In this document: positions 1-7,968 of the stretch, in pieces
How the letters are laid out: every line of letters starts with the position of its first letter
Position numbering within the stretch: position 1 is the first letter of the stretch
Assembly: GCA_005503165.1 (NCBI GenBank)
Contig: SCNT01000016.1
Span: forward strand, 1 to 64,000
Source of the DNA: Sphingomonadaceae bacterium 3R27E2-A
Lineage (GTDB): Bacteria; Pseudomonadota; Alphaproteobacteria; Sphingomonadales; Sphingomonadaceae
Direction: 5' to 3'
DNA: 64,000 nucleotides
The notes under the pieces: generated by a model
The model's database searches: none
What the model was told of the DNA's origin: nothing
What the model saw: only the letters and a program-made list of their open reading frames with translations
Made by a program: the position numbers and the translations under genes

Positions 1-1457
1 CCCTCGCCCAAGACCCCGCCCCCAAGACCCTCGACCAGCTCGCCCCCGAGATCGACGCGCTCTTCGCCAGATATCAGGCCGACGCGCATGTCCCCGGCCT
101 CGTCTATGGCATCGTCCAGGACGGCAGGCTCGCCTATGTGAAGGGCGTGGGCGTGCAGGACCTCGACAGCAAGCGCCCGGTCACCGCCGACAGCCGTTTC
201 CGCATCGCCTCGATGACCAAGGCCTTCACCGCGCTCGCGATCCTGAAGCTGCGCGACGACGGCAAGCTCCGCCTCGACGACCTTGCCGAGCAGCATATTC
301 CCGAGATGAAGGGCTGGACCTATCCGACCAGCGACAGCCCGCGCATCCGGATCAGGGATTTGCTCCAGCATGTCGGCGGCTTCGTCACCGACGACCCGTG
401 GGGCGACCGCCAGCAGGTGCTGCCGCAGGCCGACTTCACGCGGATGATCGCTGCGGGCGTCCCCTTCAGCCGCGCGCCGCAGAGCCAGCATGAATATTCG
501 AACTTCGGCTATGCGCTGCTCGGCCGCATCGTCGCCAACGCCTCGGGCATGGCCTATACCGACTATGTCCAAAGGACGATCCTCACCCCGCTCGGCATGA
601 CCGCGAGCGGCTTCGACGTCACCAGGACGCCGAAGCACCTTTATGCCCGCGGCTATCGCTGGGAGAACGACGCCTGGGCGCCCGAACCCGAGATGGCCGA
701 CGGCGCGTTCAACGCAATGGGCGGGTTGCAGGTCAGCGCCGGCGACTACGCCAAATGGGCCGCCTTCCTGCTCGCGGCCTGGCCCGCGCGCGACGATCCC
801 GAGACCGGCCCGGTCAAGCGCGCGACGGTGCGCGAAATGGCGCAAGGGCTCAACTTCACCTCGGTCGCGAACCGCATCGGATCGAGCGGCGCCGAGGCGT
901 GCAAGCAGAGCCTCGCCTATGGCATGGGCTGGCGCGTCGCGCAGGATTGCGAACTCGGCCTCACCATGGCGCATGGCGGCGGCTATCCGGGCTATGGCAG
1001 CCATGTGATGCTGATGCCCGAGACCGGCACGGGGGTCTTCGCGCTCGCCAACCGCACCTATGCGGGGCCGTCGGGACCGGCATGGGACAGCGCGGTCGCG
1101 ATGGACAAGGCCGGGCTCCTCAAGGGGCGCGACACCCCGGTCTCTCCCGCGGTCGCCGACATGTTCGCCGCGGCGCGGGCCGCCTATGCCGCGGGCGACC
1201 TGGGGCCGCTCGACGGCAAGCTCGCGATGAATTTCCTGATGGACCGTTCGGCCGAGAATTGGGCGGCGGAATTGGCGAAGCTCAAGGACCAGCTCGGCGC
1301 CTGCCCTGTCGCCGAGCCGCTCGCCCCGATGGGGGCGATGGCGACCGCCTTCCGGCTCAACTGCGAGAAGGGCAGGCTCGACGGCATGCTACTGCTTGCG
1401 CCTACAACCCCCGTCACGATCCAGGCGCTGCGGCTTCGGGTCGCGCCGAAGGAGTGA
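1..1457 (+). CDS. Serine hydrolase, class C beta-lactamase/penicillin-binding family (5' partial)
   Basis: The frame is open from base 3, so the true start lies left of the window; the GTG at 138 is internal. Family hallmarks are visible: an SxxK motif (S-M-T-K) shortly after the conserved FRIASMTK stretch, a Y-S-N triad and an H-G-G near MAHGGGYPGYG. These are the three active-site motifs of the beta-lactamase/DD-peptidase fold. The C-terminal ~120 residues continue past the catalytic domain, as in periplasmic esterase/D-aminopeptidase-like members. The substrate cannot be told: it could be a cell-wall peptidase, an esterase or a beta-lactamase. No signal peptide can be judged because the start is missing. 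The gene ends 6 bases before the convergent GGDEF gene. Confidence 0.9.
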   Translation, partial: LAQDPAPKTLDQLAPEIDALFARYQADAHVPGLVYGIVQDGRLAYVKGVGVQDLDSKRPVTADSRFRIASMTKAFTALAILKLRDDGKLRLDDLAEQHIPEMKGWTYPTSDSPRIRIRDLLQHVGGFVTDDPWGDRQQVLPQADFTRMIAAGVPFSRAPQSQHEYSNFGYALLGRIVANASGMAYTDYVQRTILTPLGMTASGFDVTRTPKHLYARGYRWENDAWAPEPEMADGAFNAMGGLQVSAGDYAKWAAFLLAAWPARDDPETGPVKRATVREMAQGLNFTSVANRIGSSGAEACKQSLAYGMGWRVAQDCELGLTMAHGGGYPGYGSHVMLMPETGTGVFALANRTYAGPSGPAWDSAVAMDKAGLLKGRDTPVSPAVADMFAAARAAYAAGDLGPLDGKLAMNFLMDRSAENWAAELAKLKDQLGACPVAEPLAPMGAMATAFRLNCEKGRLDGMLLLAPTTPVTIQALRLRVAPKE

Positions 1458-1463
1458 CGCGGC

Positions 1464-2711
1464 TCATGCCGCCGCGATGAACACCACCCGGTCGCGCCCG
1501 CTTTCCTTCGCAGCATAGAGGTTGATGTCGGCCGATTTCATTGCGGCGCCGAAGCTCGTCTCGCGCGCGATGTGGACGAGGCCCATGCTCGCCGTAACCG
1601 GGCGCTGCAGCGACGGCACCATTTGTGCGATATAGGCGCCGACGCGCTGGCGCAGCCGCTCGGCCTCGGCGGCGACCGCGCTCGCCTCGCAGCGGAACAA
1701 GAGCGCGAATTCCTCGCCGCCGATCCGCGCCGCCATCGCGCTGCCCGACCCCAGCGCCACCCCCGCGGCAAAGATCACGCGGTCGCCGACGTCGTGGCCG
1801 TGGCGGTCGTTGATCGCCTTGAAATGGTCGAGGTCGACGATCGCGATCGCGACCGGCGTCTCGGCCTTGTAGCTTTCCTCGATCGCGCGGCGGTTGGGCA
1901 GGCCGGTGAGCGGATCGGTGTGCGCGATGACGCGCATCGCTTCCGCCTGCGCCTGCGCCTCGGTTCGCTCGCGGCGGAGGCGCAGCAGCCGGTCGAGGAT
2001 ACCGAGCGCGGTCAGCATCACCTCGAGCCCCAGCGCGGGGAAGAGCAGAAAGAGGAAGGCCTCGAACGGCGCCTGCAAAATGATGTCGTGGAATAGGCTG
2101 GCGCCATAGACCGCGCCGATCCCGCTCCACGCCGCGGCCTGGTAGCGCGCGGTGCGGCTGCCGCGCACCAGCGCGATCGCGACCGTCGCCAGGCCGGTCG
2201 CGAGCATCGCGACGAGCAGCAGGTTGCGCAAGGCGAAATAGAGCGCGGGCGGATCTGCCATCACCGTCGCCGGGGTGGTCAGCAGGATCAGGAAGGGTGG
2301 CCAGCCGAGCAGTGGCAGCAACCGCTTCGGGATCGTCCCGGGCTCGAGATAGGCGCGCAGGAACGGCCCCGACACCGCGACCCCAAGGTCGAAGAAGACG
2401 GTGATCCACAGCTGCCGCGCAAAAGCGTCAGGGGCGAGCGTGGCCCCCATCGCGAGCGGCGACAGCCCGACCGCCAGCGCCAGATAGGCGAAGGCGCGCA
2501 CGCTCTGCCAGATCAGGAAGCGCTCGCGCAGCAGCGCGTAGAAGGCGGCGTTATAGGCGAGCGAGAAAAGCAGGAGGCCGAGGAAGATGCCGGTGAGCAC
2601 GCCGTCCCACGTCATGCTGGTCGCGTCGGCGAAGGAGGATTGCGCATGCGCGGGCGCCGCGGCGCCCAGCAGCGCCGCTCCTGCTCCCCATACTCGCGCC
2701 CATCGTCTCAT
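1464..2711 (-). CDS. Membrane diguanylate cyclase (7TMR-DISM-like sensor plus GGDEF)
   Basis: The 415-aa protein begins with a signal peptide ending near AHA, followed by about seven hydrophobic segments (roughly residues 35-225) resembling a 7TMR-DISM membrane module, a short Ala/Glu-rich linker, and a GGDEF domain from about residue 240. The active-site loop reads GGEEF, which is competent for making c-di-GMP from two GTP. The inhibitory RxxD site that normally lies five residues upstream is SGSA here, so product feedback should be weak or absent. The start is supported by a G-rich Shine-Dalgarno (AGGGGG) five bases upstream. The periplasmic 7TMR-DISM extracellular domain is missing, so the membrane part itself may sense the signal. 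It appears monocistronic. Confidence 0.9.
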   Translation of the reverse strand: MRRWARVWGAGAALLGAAAPAHAQSSFADATSMTWDGVLTGIFLGLLLFSLAYNAAFYALLRERFLIWQSVRAFAYLALAVGLSPLAMGATLAPDAFARQLWITVFFDLGVAVSGPFLRAYLEPGTIPKRLLPLLGWPPFLILLTTPATVMADPPALYFALRNLLLVAMLATGLATVAIALVRGSRTARYQAAAWSGIGAVYGASLFHDIILQAPFEAFLFLLFPALGLEVMLTALGILDRLLRLRRERTEAQAQAEAMRVIAHTDPLTGLPNRRAIEESYKAETPVAIAIVDLDHFKAINDRHGHDVGDRVIFAAGVALGSGSAMAARIGGEEFALLFRCEASAVAAEAERLRQRVGAYIAQMVPSLQRPVTASMGLVHIARETSFGAAMKSADINLYAAKESGRDRVVFIAAA

Positions 2712-2799
2712 CTTGCCCCCTGGTCCAGGAGGGGGAGATTAGGCGTATATCCGCTGATTTTCGGTTAATGGGCCGTTGGTCAAACGAGCCCGGAAAGGG

Positions 2800-2829
2800 G
2801 ATCGCCCGGCGAGGGACCACCGGGCGATC
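2800..2829 (-). terminator. 10-bp inverted repeat, likely terminator of the 94-aa gene
   Basis: GATCGCCCGG (2800-2809) pairs perfectly with CCGGGCGATC (2820-2829) across a 10-base loop. It lies 45 bases downstream of the minus-strand stop at 2874 and is followed on that strand by a short T run (CCCCTTTCC). The T run is weak, so termination is a guess. Confidence 0.45.
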
Positions 2830-2873
2830 GGGGCGTTCGGCCGCCCGGTTTCGTGATGCGCGGGTTCTGCCCG

Positions 2874-3158
2874 TCAGGCCTTGGCGCGGCGGTCGCCCTC
2901 GACGGCGCCCGGCGCCGCGGGGGACGCTGCACGCGCGCGGCGGCCGCGCGGGCCAGGGCGGGGCTTGCGGCGCAGCGTCGTCGCCAGACGCCCCGCAGCC
3001 TTGACGAACACGCGGTCTTCGCCGGGGGCGCTGGGGAGCGCGATCCATTCGCCGAAGCGCCGCAGCGGCGCCAGCAGGCGGGTCAGCCCGCGGTGAAGAT
3101 CGGCGCTGAAACGGTCGTGGCCCTCGTTCCAGCTGCGCATGAAATGCTCGTCCATCAT
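2874..3158 (-). CDS. 94-aa basic hypothetical protein divergent from a LysR gene
   Basis: I do not recognise a named family. The protein starts with two Met codons preceded by AGGAGA at good spacing. The N-terminal ~65 residues look folded and mixed in charge (MMDEHFMRSW..., an amphipathic stretch around LHRGLTRLLAPLRRFGEWI). The C-terminus is a low-complexity Arg/Pro/Ala tail. There is no signal peptide or membrane helix. It is transcribed divergently from the LysR gene at 3261, with a LysR-type box in between, so it is the likely target of that regulator. The longer minus-strand reading frame upstream is antisense to the LysR gene and is not coding. Confidence 0.6.
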   Translation of the reverse strand: MMDEHFMRSWNEGHDRFSADLHRGLTRLLAPLRRFGEWIALPSAPGEDRVFVKAAGRLATTLRRKPRPGPRGRRARAASPAAPGAVEGDRRAKA

Positions 3159-3238
3159 CGATCGTCTCCTCATTTCCTCGATGTCCGGTAGATGCCCGTC
3201 CGCGCCGCCGACCGCCAACAAAAGCTTTGCATGATGGC

Positions 3239-3253
3239 ATAAGCCTGCCTTAT
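3239..3253. promoter_or_regulatory. LysR-type T-N11-A box
   Basis: ATAAG-CCTGC-CTTAT is a perfect 5-bp inverted repeat with the T-N11-A form bound by LysR regulators. It lies in the divergent region between the 94-aa gene and the LysR gene, only eight bases before the LysR GTG start. Autoregulation plus control of the small gene is the expected pattern; binding is inferred. Confidence 0.55.
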
Positions 3254-3260
3254 ATAATGC

Positions 3261-4184
3261 GTGCCCAAGCTCCCGCCTCTTGCCGCCGTCCGGACCTTCG
3301 AAGCTGCAGGACGCCTGCAGAATTTTTCGCGCGCGGCCGAGGAATTGGGGATGACGCAGGCGGCGGTCAGCTATCAGGTCCGCCAATTGGAGGACCGGCT
3401 CGGCCGCGCGCTGTTCGTGCGCGAAAAGGGGCGCGTGCACCTGTCCGAGACGGGGCGGCGGTTGCTCCCGGCGGTCAGCCAGGCTTTCGCCGCGATGGGC
3501 GAAGCCTTCGCCTCGCTCGGCAGCGACGAGGCCGAGGTGCTGACGATCGACGCCGCGACCAGCTTTGGCGGCACCTGGCTCAGCGCGCGCATCGGCGGCT
3601 TCCAGCTGGCCTACCCCGATCTTGCGGTCCGCATGGCGATGAACAATGCGCTCGTCGATTTCGACACGTCGAACGTCGATGTCGCGATCCGCATCGGCAA
3701 GGGGGCGTGGCCGGGGCTGCGCGCCGATTTCCTGATGCGCCAATATCTCGCGCCGATCGCCTCGCCCGCCTTCATTGCGGAGCACGACATTCGCGAGCCC
3801 GCCGACCTGCTGCGCGTCCAGCGGCTCGCGCCCAACGACAGCTGGTGGGCCGAGTGGTTCGCCGCCGCGGGGGTCGAAACGCCTCCGGCGCCGTCGCGCC
3901 GCGGCATCGAGCTCGACAGCCAGCTGCAGGAGGCGAGCGCGGTGCAGGCGGGGTTCGGCGTCGCGATGATGACCCCGCTCTACTGGCAGGCCGAACTGGC
4001 GAGCGGGCGCATGGTCCAGCCTTTCGACACGCTCTACGTATCGGCGTCGTCGGGCATGTGGCTCGTCCACCGCGAAAACCGCGTCGGGGTGCGCAAGATC
4101 GAACGCTTCCGCGAGTGGCTGCACGCCGAAATCGGCAAGGATCGCCACATCCTGCCCGAGGCTTTGTGGCAGCCGCCCACCTAG
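3261..4184 (+). CDS. LysR-family transcriptional regulator, GcvA-like
   Basis: The 307-aa protein has a winged helix-turn-helix at residues 5-65 (AVRTFEAAGR...SRAAEELGMTQAAVSYQVRQLE) and a type 2 periplasmic-binding-like effector domain from about 90 to 300. The N-terminal PPLAAVRTFEAAGR signature is typical of GcvA-type regulators. The GTG start at 3261 is chosen because the HTH needs it and no better start is upstream. No Shine-Dalgarno is visible and a TATAAT sequence lies at 3253-3258, so the start or a leaderless transcript remains open. The effector and regulon are unknown; the divergent 94-aa gene is the obvious candidate target. Confidence 0.88.
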   Translation: MPKLPPLAAVRTFEAAGRLQNFSRAAEELGMTQAAVSYQVRQLEDRLGRALFVREKGRVHLSETGRRLLPAVSQAFAAMGEAFASLGSDEAEVLTIDAATSFGGTWLSARIGGFQLAYPDLAVRMAMNNALVDFDTSNVDVAIRIGKGAWPGLRADFLMRQYLAPIASPAFIAEHDIREPADLLRVQRLAPNDSWWAEWFAAAGVETPPAPSRRGIELDSQLQEASAVQAGFGVAMMTPLYWQAELASGRMVQPFDTLYVSASSGMWLVHRENRVGVRKIERFREWLHAEIGKDRHILPEALWQPPT

Positions 4185-4211
4185 GCCGGACTCGACAGGT
4201 GGCGCAGTCCT

Positions 4212-4232
4212 GTATATACATCATGTATATAC
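4212..4232. promoter_or_regulatory. vapBC operator, 21-bp perfect palindrome
   Basis: GTATATACAT-C-ATGTATATAC is a perfect 10-bp inverted repeat around a single C, ending ten bases before the vapB ATG. Its position and symmetry fit the autoregulatory operator bound by VapB or the VapBC complex. The sequence is strikingly AT-rich against its surroundings. Confidence 0.8.
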
Positions 4233-4242
4233 GGAGCCTGCC

Positions 4243-4530
4243 ATGACCAGGGAATATCGCGCCAAAGTTTTCAAATCGGGCAATTCGCTCGCGCTGCGCC
4301 TGCCGAAGGCGCTGGGGATTGCGGAAGGGACCGAAATGATCGTGCGCGAGGAGCGCGGCGAATTCCGCTTCGAACCAGCCGACAAGCCGAAGGCGAAGAT
4401 CGACGTCAGCGGTTTTGCGGGCAAGGCGCCCTGGCTGAAGCCCTTGCCGCCCGAACTGCGCGAATTCGAAGAACGGCCAAGCGCCATCGCTGCCAGAAAG
4501 GCGGCCGAAGAGGCGGCCAAGAAAGCGTGA
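4243..4530 (+). CDS. vapB: VapB antitoxin, AbrB/SpoVT-type
   Basis: The 95-aa protein has an N-terminal swapped-hairpin AbrB/MazE-like DNA-binding domain (residues 4-45, with the K-S-G-N-S-L-A-L-R-L-P core) followed by an extended charged tail that would wrap the toxin. GGAG lies six bases before the ATG. It should neutralise the PIN-domain RNase encoded next and repress the operon through the palindrome upstream. Its stop overlaps the toxin's GTG start (GTGA), so the pair is translationally coupled. The C-terminal Ala/Lys/Glu-rich tail is typically disordered when free. Confidence 0.93.
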   Translation: MTREYRAKVFKSGNSLALRLPKALGIAEGTEMIVREERGEFRFEPADKPKAKIDVSGFAGKAPWLKPLPPELREFEERPSAIAARKAAEEAAKKA

Positions 4531-4907
4531 TCCGCTACTTGATCGATGCCGATAGCGCTATCTACTCGATGGTGGATGCCGAGTCGTCTGTCACGCATCG
4601 CATCGCGGACTGCGCGCCGGGCGAGATCGGTATCTCGGTTATCAGCTTCGCCGAGATTGGGCTTGGGTCGCAACTCGGTAAGCCTCCGCCGCCCGAGCTT
4701 TTGGAGGCGTTCATCAATGCCATCCCGCTGATGTCGTTCGACGAAGCGGCTGCGCGAGCCTATGCCCGGCTTCCGTTCAAACGCGCCCGCTTCGATCGCC
4801 TGCTTGCTGCGCATGCGCTCAGTCTCGGCGTGACGATCATCACGAACAACGAAGCCGACTTCACCGACGTTCCGGGATTGAAGGTAGAGAATTGGACTTT
4901 GGCATGA
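4527..4907 (+). CDS. vapC: VapC toxin, PIN-domain ribonuclease
   Basis: The 126-aa PIN protein keeps the acidic metal-binding set: D7 in the N-terminal LIDAD, E43 in SFAEIG, D90 in the [10 protein letters not shown] helix and D111 in the TNNEADF motif. Such toxins cleave RNA, often initiator tRNA or rRNA loops; the target here cannot be read. It starts at a GTG overlapping the vapB stop. Its own stop overlaps the ATG of trmD (ATGA at 4904-4907), an unusual arrangement that places an essential tRNA methyltransferase directly behind a toxin-antitoxin pair. All key residues are present, so the toxin looks active. Confidence 0.93.
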   Translation: MIRYLIDADSAIYSMVDAESSVTHRIADCAPGEIGISVISFAEIGLGSQLGKPPPPELLEAFINAIPLMSFDEAAARAYARLPFKRARFDRLLAAHALSLGVTIITNNEADFTDVPGLKVENWTLA

Positions 4908-5641
4908 CCTTCACCGCCGTCCCCCTGACCCTCTACCCCGACATGTTTCCCGGCCCGCTGGGGCATAGCATGGCGGGGCGCGCGCTCGAGGCCGGCGTGT
5001 GGTCGTGCGCGCCGGTGCAGATCCGCGATTTCGCGACCGACAGGCACCGCACCGTCGACGATACCCCCGCGGGCGGCGGCGCGGGCATGGTGCTCAAGGC
5101 CGATATTTTGGCGGCGGCGCTCGACCATGCCGCGGCGGCGAATCCCGAGCTCCCGATCCTCGCCATGACCCCGCGCGGGGCGCCGATCACCCAGGCGCGC
5201 GTGCGTGCGCTCGCCCAGGGCCCGGGCGCGATCATCCTCTGCGGGCGGTTCGAAGGATTCGACGAGCGCATCTTCGACGCGCGCCCGATCGAGCAGGTGT
5301 CGATGGGCGACATCATATTGTCGGGCGGCGAAATGGGCGCGCTGATGCTGCTCGACGCTTGCATTCGGCTGATTCCCGGCGTAATGGGCGCGACTTCAAG
5401 CGGAGACGACGAATCGTTCGAGAATGGTTTGCTCGAATATCCGCACTATACCCGACCTGTGACATGGGAAGGGCGCACGATCCCCGAAGTGCTGCGATCG
5501 GGGGATCATGCGAAGATCGCCGCCTGGCGGAAACGACAGGCGGAGGACATCACACGGTTACGCAGGCCGGACCTTTGGGAGCGCCATGAGGGCGCTCGGG
5601 ACCGACCTGCCTCTGGCGCGCGGCAAAAGAAGAAGGACTAG
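4904..5641 (+). CDS. trmD: tRNA (guanine37-N1)-methyltransferase
   Basis: TrmD methylates G37 of tRNAs reading CNN codons, using S-adenosylmethionine, to prevent frameshifting. The 245-aa protein has the SPOUT trefoil-knot motifs: [14 protein letters not shown] (52-65), GRFEGFDER (114-122) and [11 protein letters not shown] (133-143), plus the C-terminal [13 protein letters not shown] region. A TTG at 4892 would add four residues, but the ATG at 4904 overlaps the vapC stop and gives the normal TrmD N-terminus. rplS follows after four bases. The common proteobacterial order rpsP-rimM-trmD-rplS is broken here, with vapBC in place of rimM. Confidence 0.98.
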   Translation: MTFTAVPLTLYPDMFPGPLGHSMAGRALEAGVWSCAPVQIRDFATDRHRTVDDTPAGGGAGMVLKADILAAALDHAAAANPELPILAMTPRGAPITQARVRALAQGPGAIILCGRFEGFDERIFDARPIEQVSMGDIILSGGEMGALMLLDACIRLIPGVMGATSSGDDESFENGLLEYPHYTRPVTWEGRTIPEVLRSGDHAKIAAWRKRQAEDITRLRRPDLWERHEGARDRPASGARQKKKD

Positions 5642-5645
5642 AGGC

Positions 5646-6023
5646 ATGAACCTCATCCAGACGATCGAAGCCGAAGAAATTGCCAAGGCCGGCAAGACGA
5701 TCCCCGAATTCCGCCCCGGCGACACGCTGAAGGTCGGTGTGAAGGTCGTCGAAGGCGAACGCACCCGCGTGCAGAATTTCGAAGGCGTGTGCATCGCGCG
5801 CTCGAACAAGGGCATGGGCTCGAACTTCACCGTGCGCAAGATGTCGTTCGGCGAAGGCGTCGAGCGCGTCTTCCCGCTCTATTCGCCCAACATCGACAGC
5901 ATCACCGTGATCCGCAAGGGCGCTGTGCGCCGCGCCAAGCTCTACTATCTGCGTGGCCGCACCGGCAAGTCGGCGCGTATTGCGGAGCGCCGCGATTACC
6001 GGTCGGAAGCGGGCGAAGGCTAA
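5646..6023 (+). CDS. rplS: 50S ribosomal protein L19
   Basis: The 125-aa protein has the L19 core: FRPGDTLKV near residue 22, the [11 protein letters not shown] segment and the [27 protein letters not shown] block. L19 sits at the 30S-50S interface. The ATG at 5646 follows AGAGG and lies four bases after the trmD stop, so the two are co-transcribed. A strong hairpin-plus-T terminator follows at 6061. The C-terminus ([16 protein letters not shown]) is slightly longer than the E. coli protein, as is common in alphaproteobacteria. Confidence 0.98.
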   Translation: MNLIQTIEAEEIAKAGKTIPEFRPGDTLKVGVKVVEGERTRVQNFEGVCIARSNKGMGSNFTVRKMSFGEGVERVFPLYSPNIDSITVIRKGAVRRAKLYYLRGRTGKSARIAERRDYRSEAGEG

Positions 6024-6060
6024 GGAGAGCTACGCCTCCATAAAGCCGAAACAGCTTTCC

Positions 6061-6101
6061 AAAACGACCGGTTCCGCCAAAGCGCAGAACCGGTCGTTTT
6101 T
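6061..6101 (+). terminator. Intrinsic terminator of trmD-rplS
   Basis: AAAACGACCGGTTC (6061-6074) pairs perfectly over 14 bp with GAACCGGTCGTTTT (6087-6100) around a 12-base loop and runs into five Ts. This is the clearest intrinsic terminator in the window; it could act in both directions because of the A tract on the other side. Confidence 0.9.
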
Positions 6102-6122
6102 CATTTGGGCAACGCAAAATCC

Positions 6123-6740
6123 ATGCAGCAGTCCGCGTCCTTCCAGCTAGGCAGACGCGCCGTTCTCGGCGCGGGGCTGTGCTTTGGGGCGCTGGGGCTC
6201 GCGGGCCGGGCTGCGGCGGCGACCACCGCCGAGCGGCTGGTCGCGGCGGCGCGGCGGCAGGTTGGCGTGACGCTCGCCTATGACCCCGCGTATAGCCAGC
6301 TCGCTTTCCCGGGCGGCGACGTCGACCGCGCCAAGGGCGTGTGCACCGACGTCCTCATCCGCGCTTATCGCGACGCGTTGGGCGTCGATCTTCAGGCCCT
6401 TGTAAATGCCGACATGAAGGCCGACTTTGGAGCCTATCCGAAACATTGGGGGCTCCGACGCCCCGACCGCAACATCGACCATCGCCGCGTGCCGAACCTC
6501 GCGACCTTCTGGACGCGCCAGCGCGCGCGGCTGCCGGTATCGAGCGATCCCGCCGACTGGCGGCCCGGCGACATCTTCACCGCGATGACCGGCGGGCGTT
6601 TCCCGCATACGGGCATCGTCTCCGACCGGACGACGGCGGCGGGACGCCCGCTCGTGATCCACAATATCGGCCGCGGCGCGCGCGAGGAAGACGCGCTGTT
6701 CGACCATGTGCTGACCGGCCGCTTCCGCTGGAAAGTCTGA
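6123..6740 (+). CDS. DUF1287-family secreted protein (NlpC/P60-like fold), Tat signal
   Basis: The 205-aa protein begins with a twin-arginine-type leader (GRRAVLGAG...AGRAAAA), suggesting Tat export to the periplasm. The mature part matches the DUF1287 family: RQVGVTLAYDPAYSQL, a D-R-A-K-G-V-C-T-D-V segment with the putative catalytic Cys, then a GDIFTAM...PHTGIVSD block carrying a His, and a C-terminal HNIGRGAREED. This layout resembles cysteine peptidases/amidases of the NlpC/P60 class, so a peptidoglycan or amide substrate is possible but unproven. The ATG at 6123 is preferred over a TTG at 6105, which lies inside the tail of the rplS terminator region. Confidence 0.85.
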   Translation: MQQSASFQLGRRAVLGAGLCFGALGLAGRAAAATTAERLVAAARRQVGVTLAYDPAYSQLAFPGGDVDRAKGVCTDVLIRAYRDALGVDLQALVNADMKADFGAYPKHWGLRRPDRNIDHRRVPNLATFWTRQRARLPVSSDPADWRPGDIFTAMTGGRFPHTGIVSDRTTAAGRPLVIHNIGRGAREEDALFDHVLTGRFRWKV

Positions 6741-6774
6741 GTTTCAACCGAGTTCTACACCGAGGAGTGAATAG

Positions 6775-7800
6775 ATGGGTTATCGTATCGTGGTCGCCGG
6801 CGCGACGGGCAATGTCGGGCGCGAAGTGCTCGCCATCCTCGCCGAACGCGAATTTCCCTATGACGAGATCGCGGCGGTCGCTTCGTCGCGCAGCCAGGGC
6901 GACGAGATCGAGATCGGCGACACCGGCAAGACGGTGAAGTGCCAGAATATCGAGAATTTCGACTGGGCCGGCTGGGATATGGCGATCTTCGCGATCGGCA
7001 GCGACGCGACCGCGATCCACGCGCCCAAGGCGGCCGCGGCGGGCTGCGTCGTGATCGACAACTCGTCGCTCTATCGCATGGATCCCGACGTGCCGCTGAT
7101 CGTGCCCGAAGTGAACCCCGAGGCGATCGACGGCTATACCAAGCGCAATATCATCGCGAACCCCAATTGCTCGACCGCGCAGATGGTCGTCGCGCTGAAG
7201 CCGCTCCACGACGCCGCTACGATCAAGCGTGTTATCGTGTCGACCTATCAGTCGGTCAGTGGCGCGGGCAAGGCGGGCATGGACGAGCTGTGGAACCAGA
7301 CGCGGCAGATCTTCGTCGGCGACGAAAAGGACGTGAACAAGTTCACCAAGCAGATCGCCTTCAACGTCATCCCGCACATCGACAAATTCCTCGACGACGG
7401 TTCGACCAAGGAGGAATGGAAGATGGTCGTCGAGACCAAGAAGATCCTCGATCCGAAGATCAAGGTCAGCGCGACCTGCGTCCGCGTCCCTGTCTTCGTC
7501 GGCCATAGCGAGGCGATCAATATCGAGATGGAGGACGAACTGTCGGCCGAGGACGCGCAGCGCATCCTGCGCGAGGCGCCGGGGGTCGTGCTTCACGACA
7601 AGCGCGAGGACGGCGGCTATATCACGCCCGTCGAATGCGTCGGCGACTTCGCGACCTTCGTGTCGAGGGTTCGCGACGATCCCACCGTGGACAACGGCCT
7701 CAACCTGTGGTGCGTCAGCGACAACCTGCGCAAGGGCGCGGCGCTGAACGCGGTCCAGATTGCGGAATTGCTGGGGCGGCGGCATCTGAAGAAGGGGTAA
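6775..7800 (+). CDS. asd: Aspartate-semialdehyde dehydrogenase
   Basis: Asd reduces aspartyl phosphate to aspartate semialdehyde with NADPH, at the branch point to lysine, diaminopimelate, threonine and methionine. The 341-aa protein has the nucleotide-binding GATGNVG at residues 9-15, the catalytic Cys132 in NPNCSTAQ, and the STYQSVSGAG segment that follows. The substrate-binding VRVPVFVGHSE is also present. GAGGAG lies a few bases before the ATG. It appears to be a single gene, closed by repeat element A1 downstream. Length and motifs are normal for the family. Confidence 0.98.
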   Translation: MGYRIVVAGATGNVGREVLAILAEREFPYDEIAAVASSRSQGDEIEIGDTGKTVKCQNIENFDWAGWDMAIFAIGSDATAIHAPKAAAAGCVVIDNSSLYRMDPDVPLIVPEVNPEAIDGYTKRNIIANPNCSTAQMVVALKPLHDAATIKRVIVSTYQSVSGAGKAGMDELWNQTRQIFVGDEKDVNKFTKQIAFNVIPHIDKFLDDGSTKEEWKMVVETKKILDPKIKVSATCVRVPVFVGHSEAINIEMEDELSAEDAQRILREAPGVVLHDKREDGGYITPVECVGDFATFVSRVRDDPTVDNGLNLWCVSDNLRKGAALNAVQIAELLGRRHLKKG

Positions 7801-7807
7801 AGAAAAA

Positions 7808-7936
7808 CGCCCTCCCCTTCAGGGGAGGGCAGCGAGACTTGGCAGCTTGCTGCCTAGTCGCAGCGGGTGGGGGTCGGAAGCCTCGCGCTATCTCGCAGGC
7901 CCCCACCCCAACCCCTCCCCTGAAGGGGAGGGGCTT
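7808..7936. repeat. Dispersed palindromic repeat, family A (copy A1)
   Basis: The element begins and ends with inverted CCCTCCCCTTCAGGGG and CCCCTGAAGGGGAGGGG arms and carries a 20-base block, CTTGGCAGCTTGCTGCCTAG (7838-7857), that recurs exactly in copy A2 at 54770-54789. It fills the gap between asd and the dimethylargininase gene and could fold as a transcript hairpin. The same block in another gap marks it as a mobile or amplified intergenic repeat. Confidence 0.8.
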
Positions 7937-7968
7937 TATGCGTCCGCGCAAATAGATAAGACGGGCGT

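Noticed and set aside
3159..4148. Minus-strand frame extending the 94-aa gene upstream across the LysR gene
   Set aside because: It runs antisense to a clear LysR gene; the ribosome site AGGAGA and the Met pair at 3158 mark the real start.
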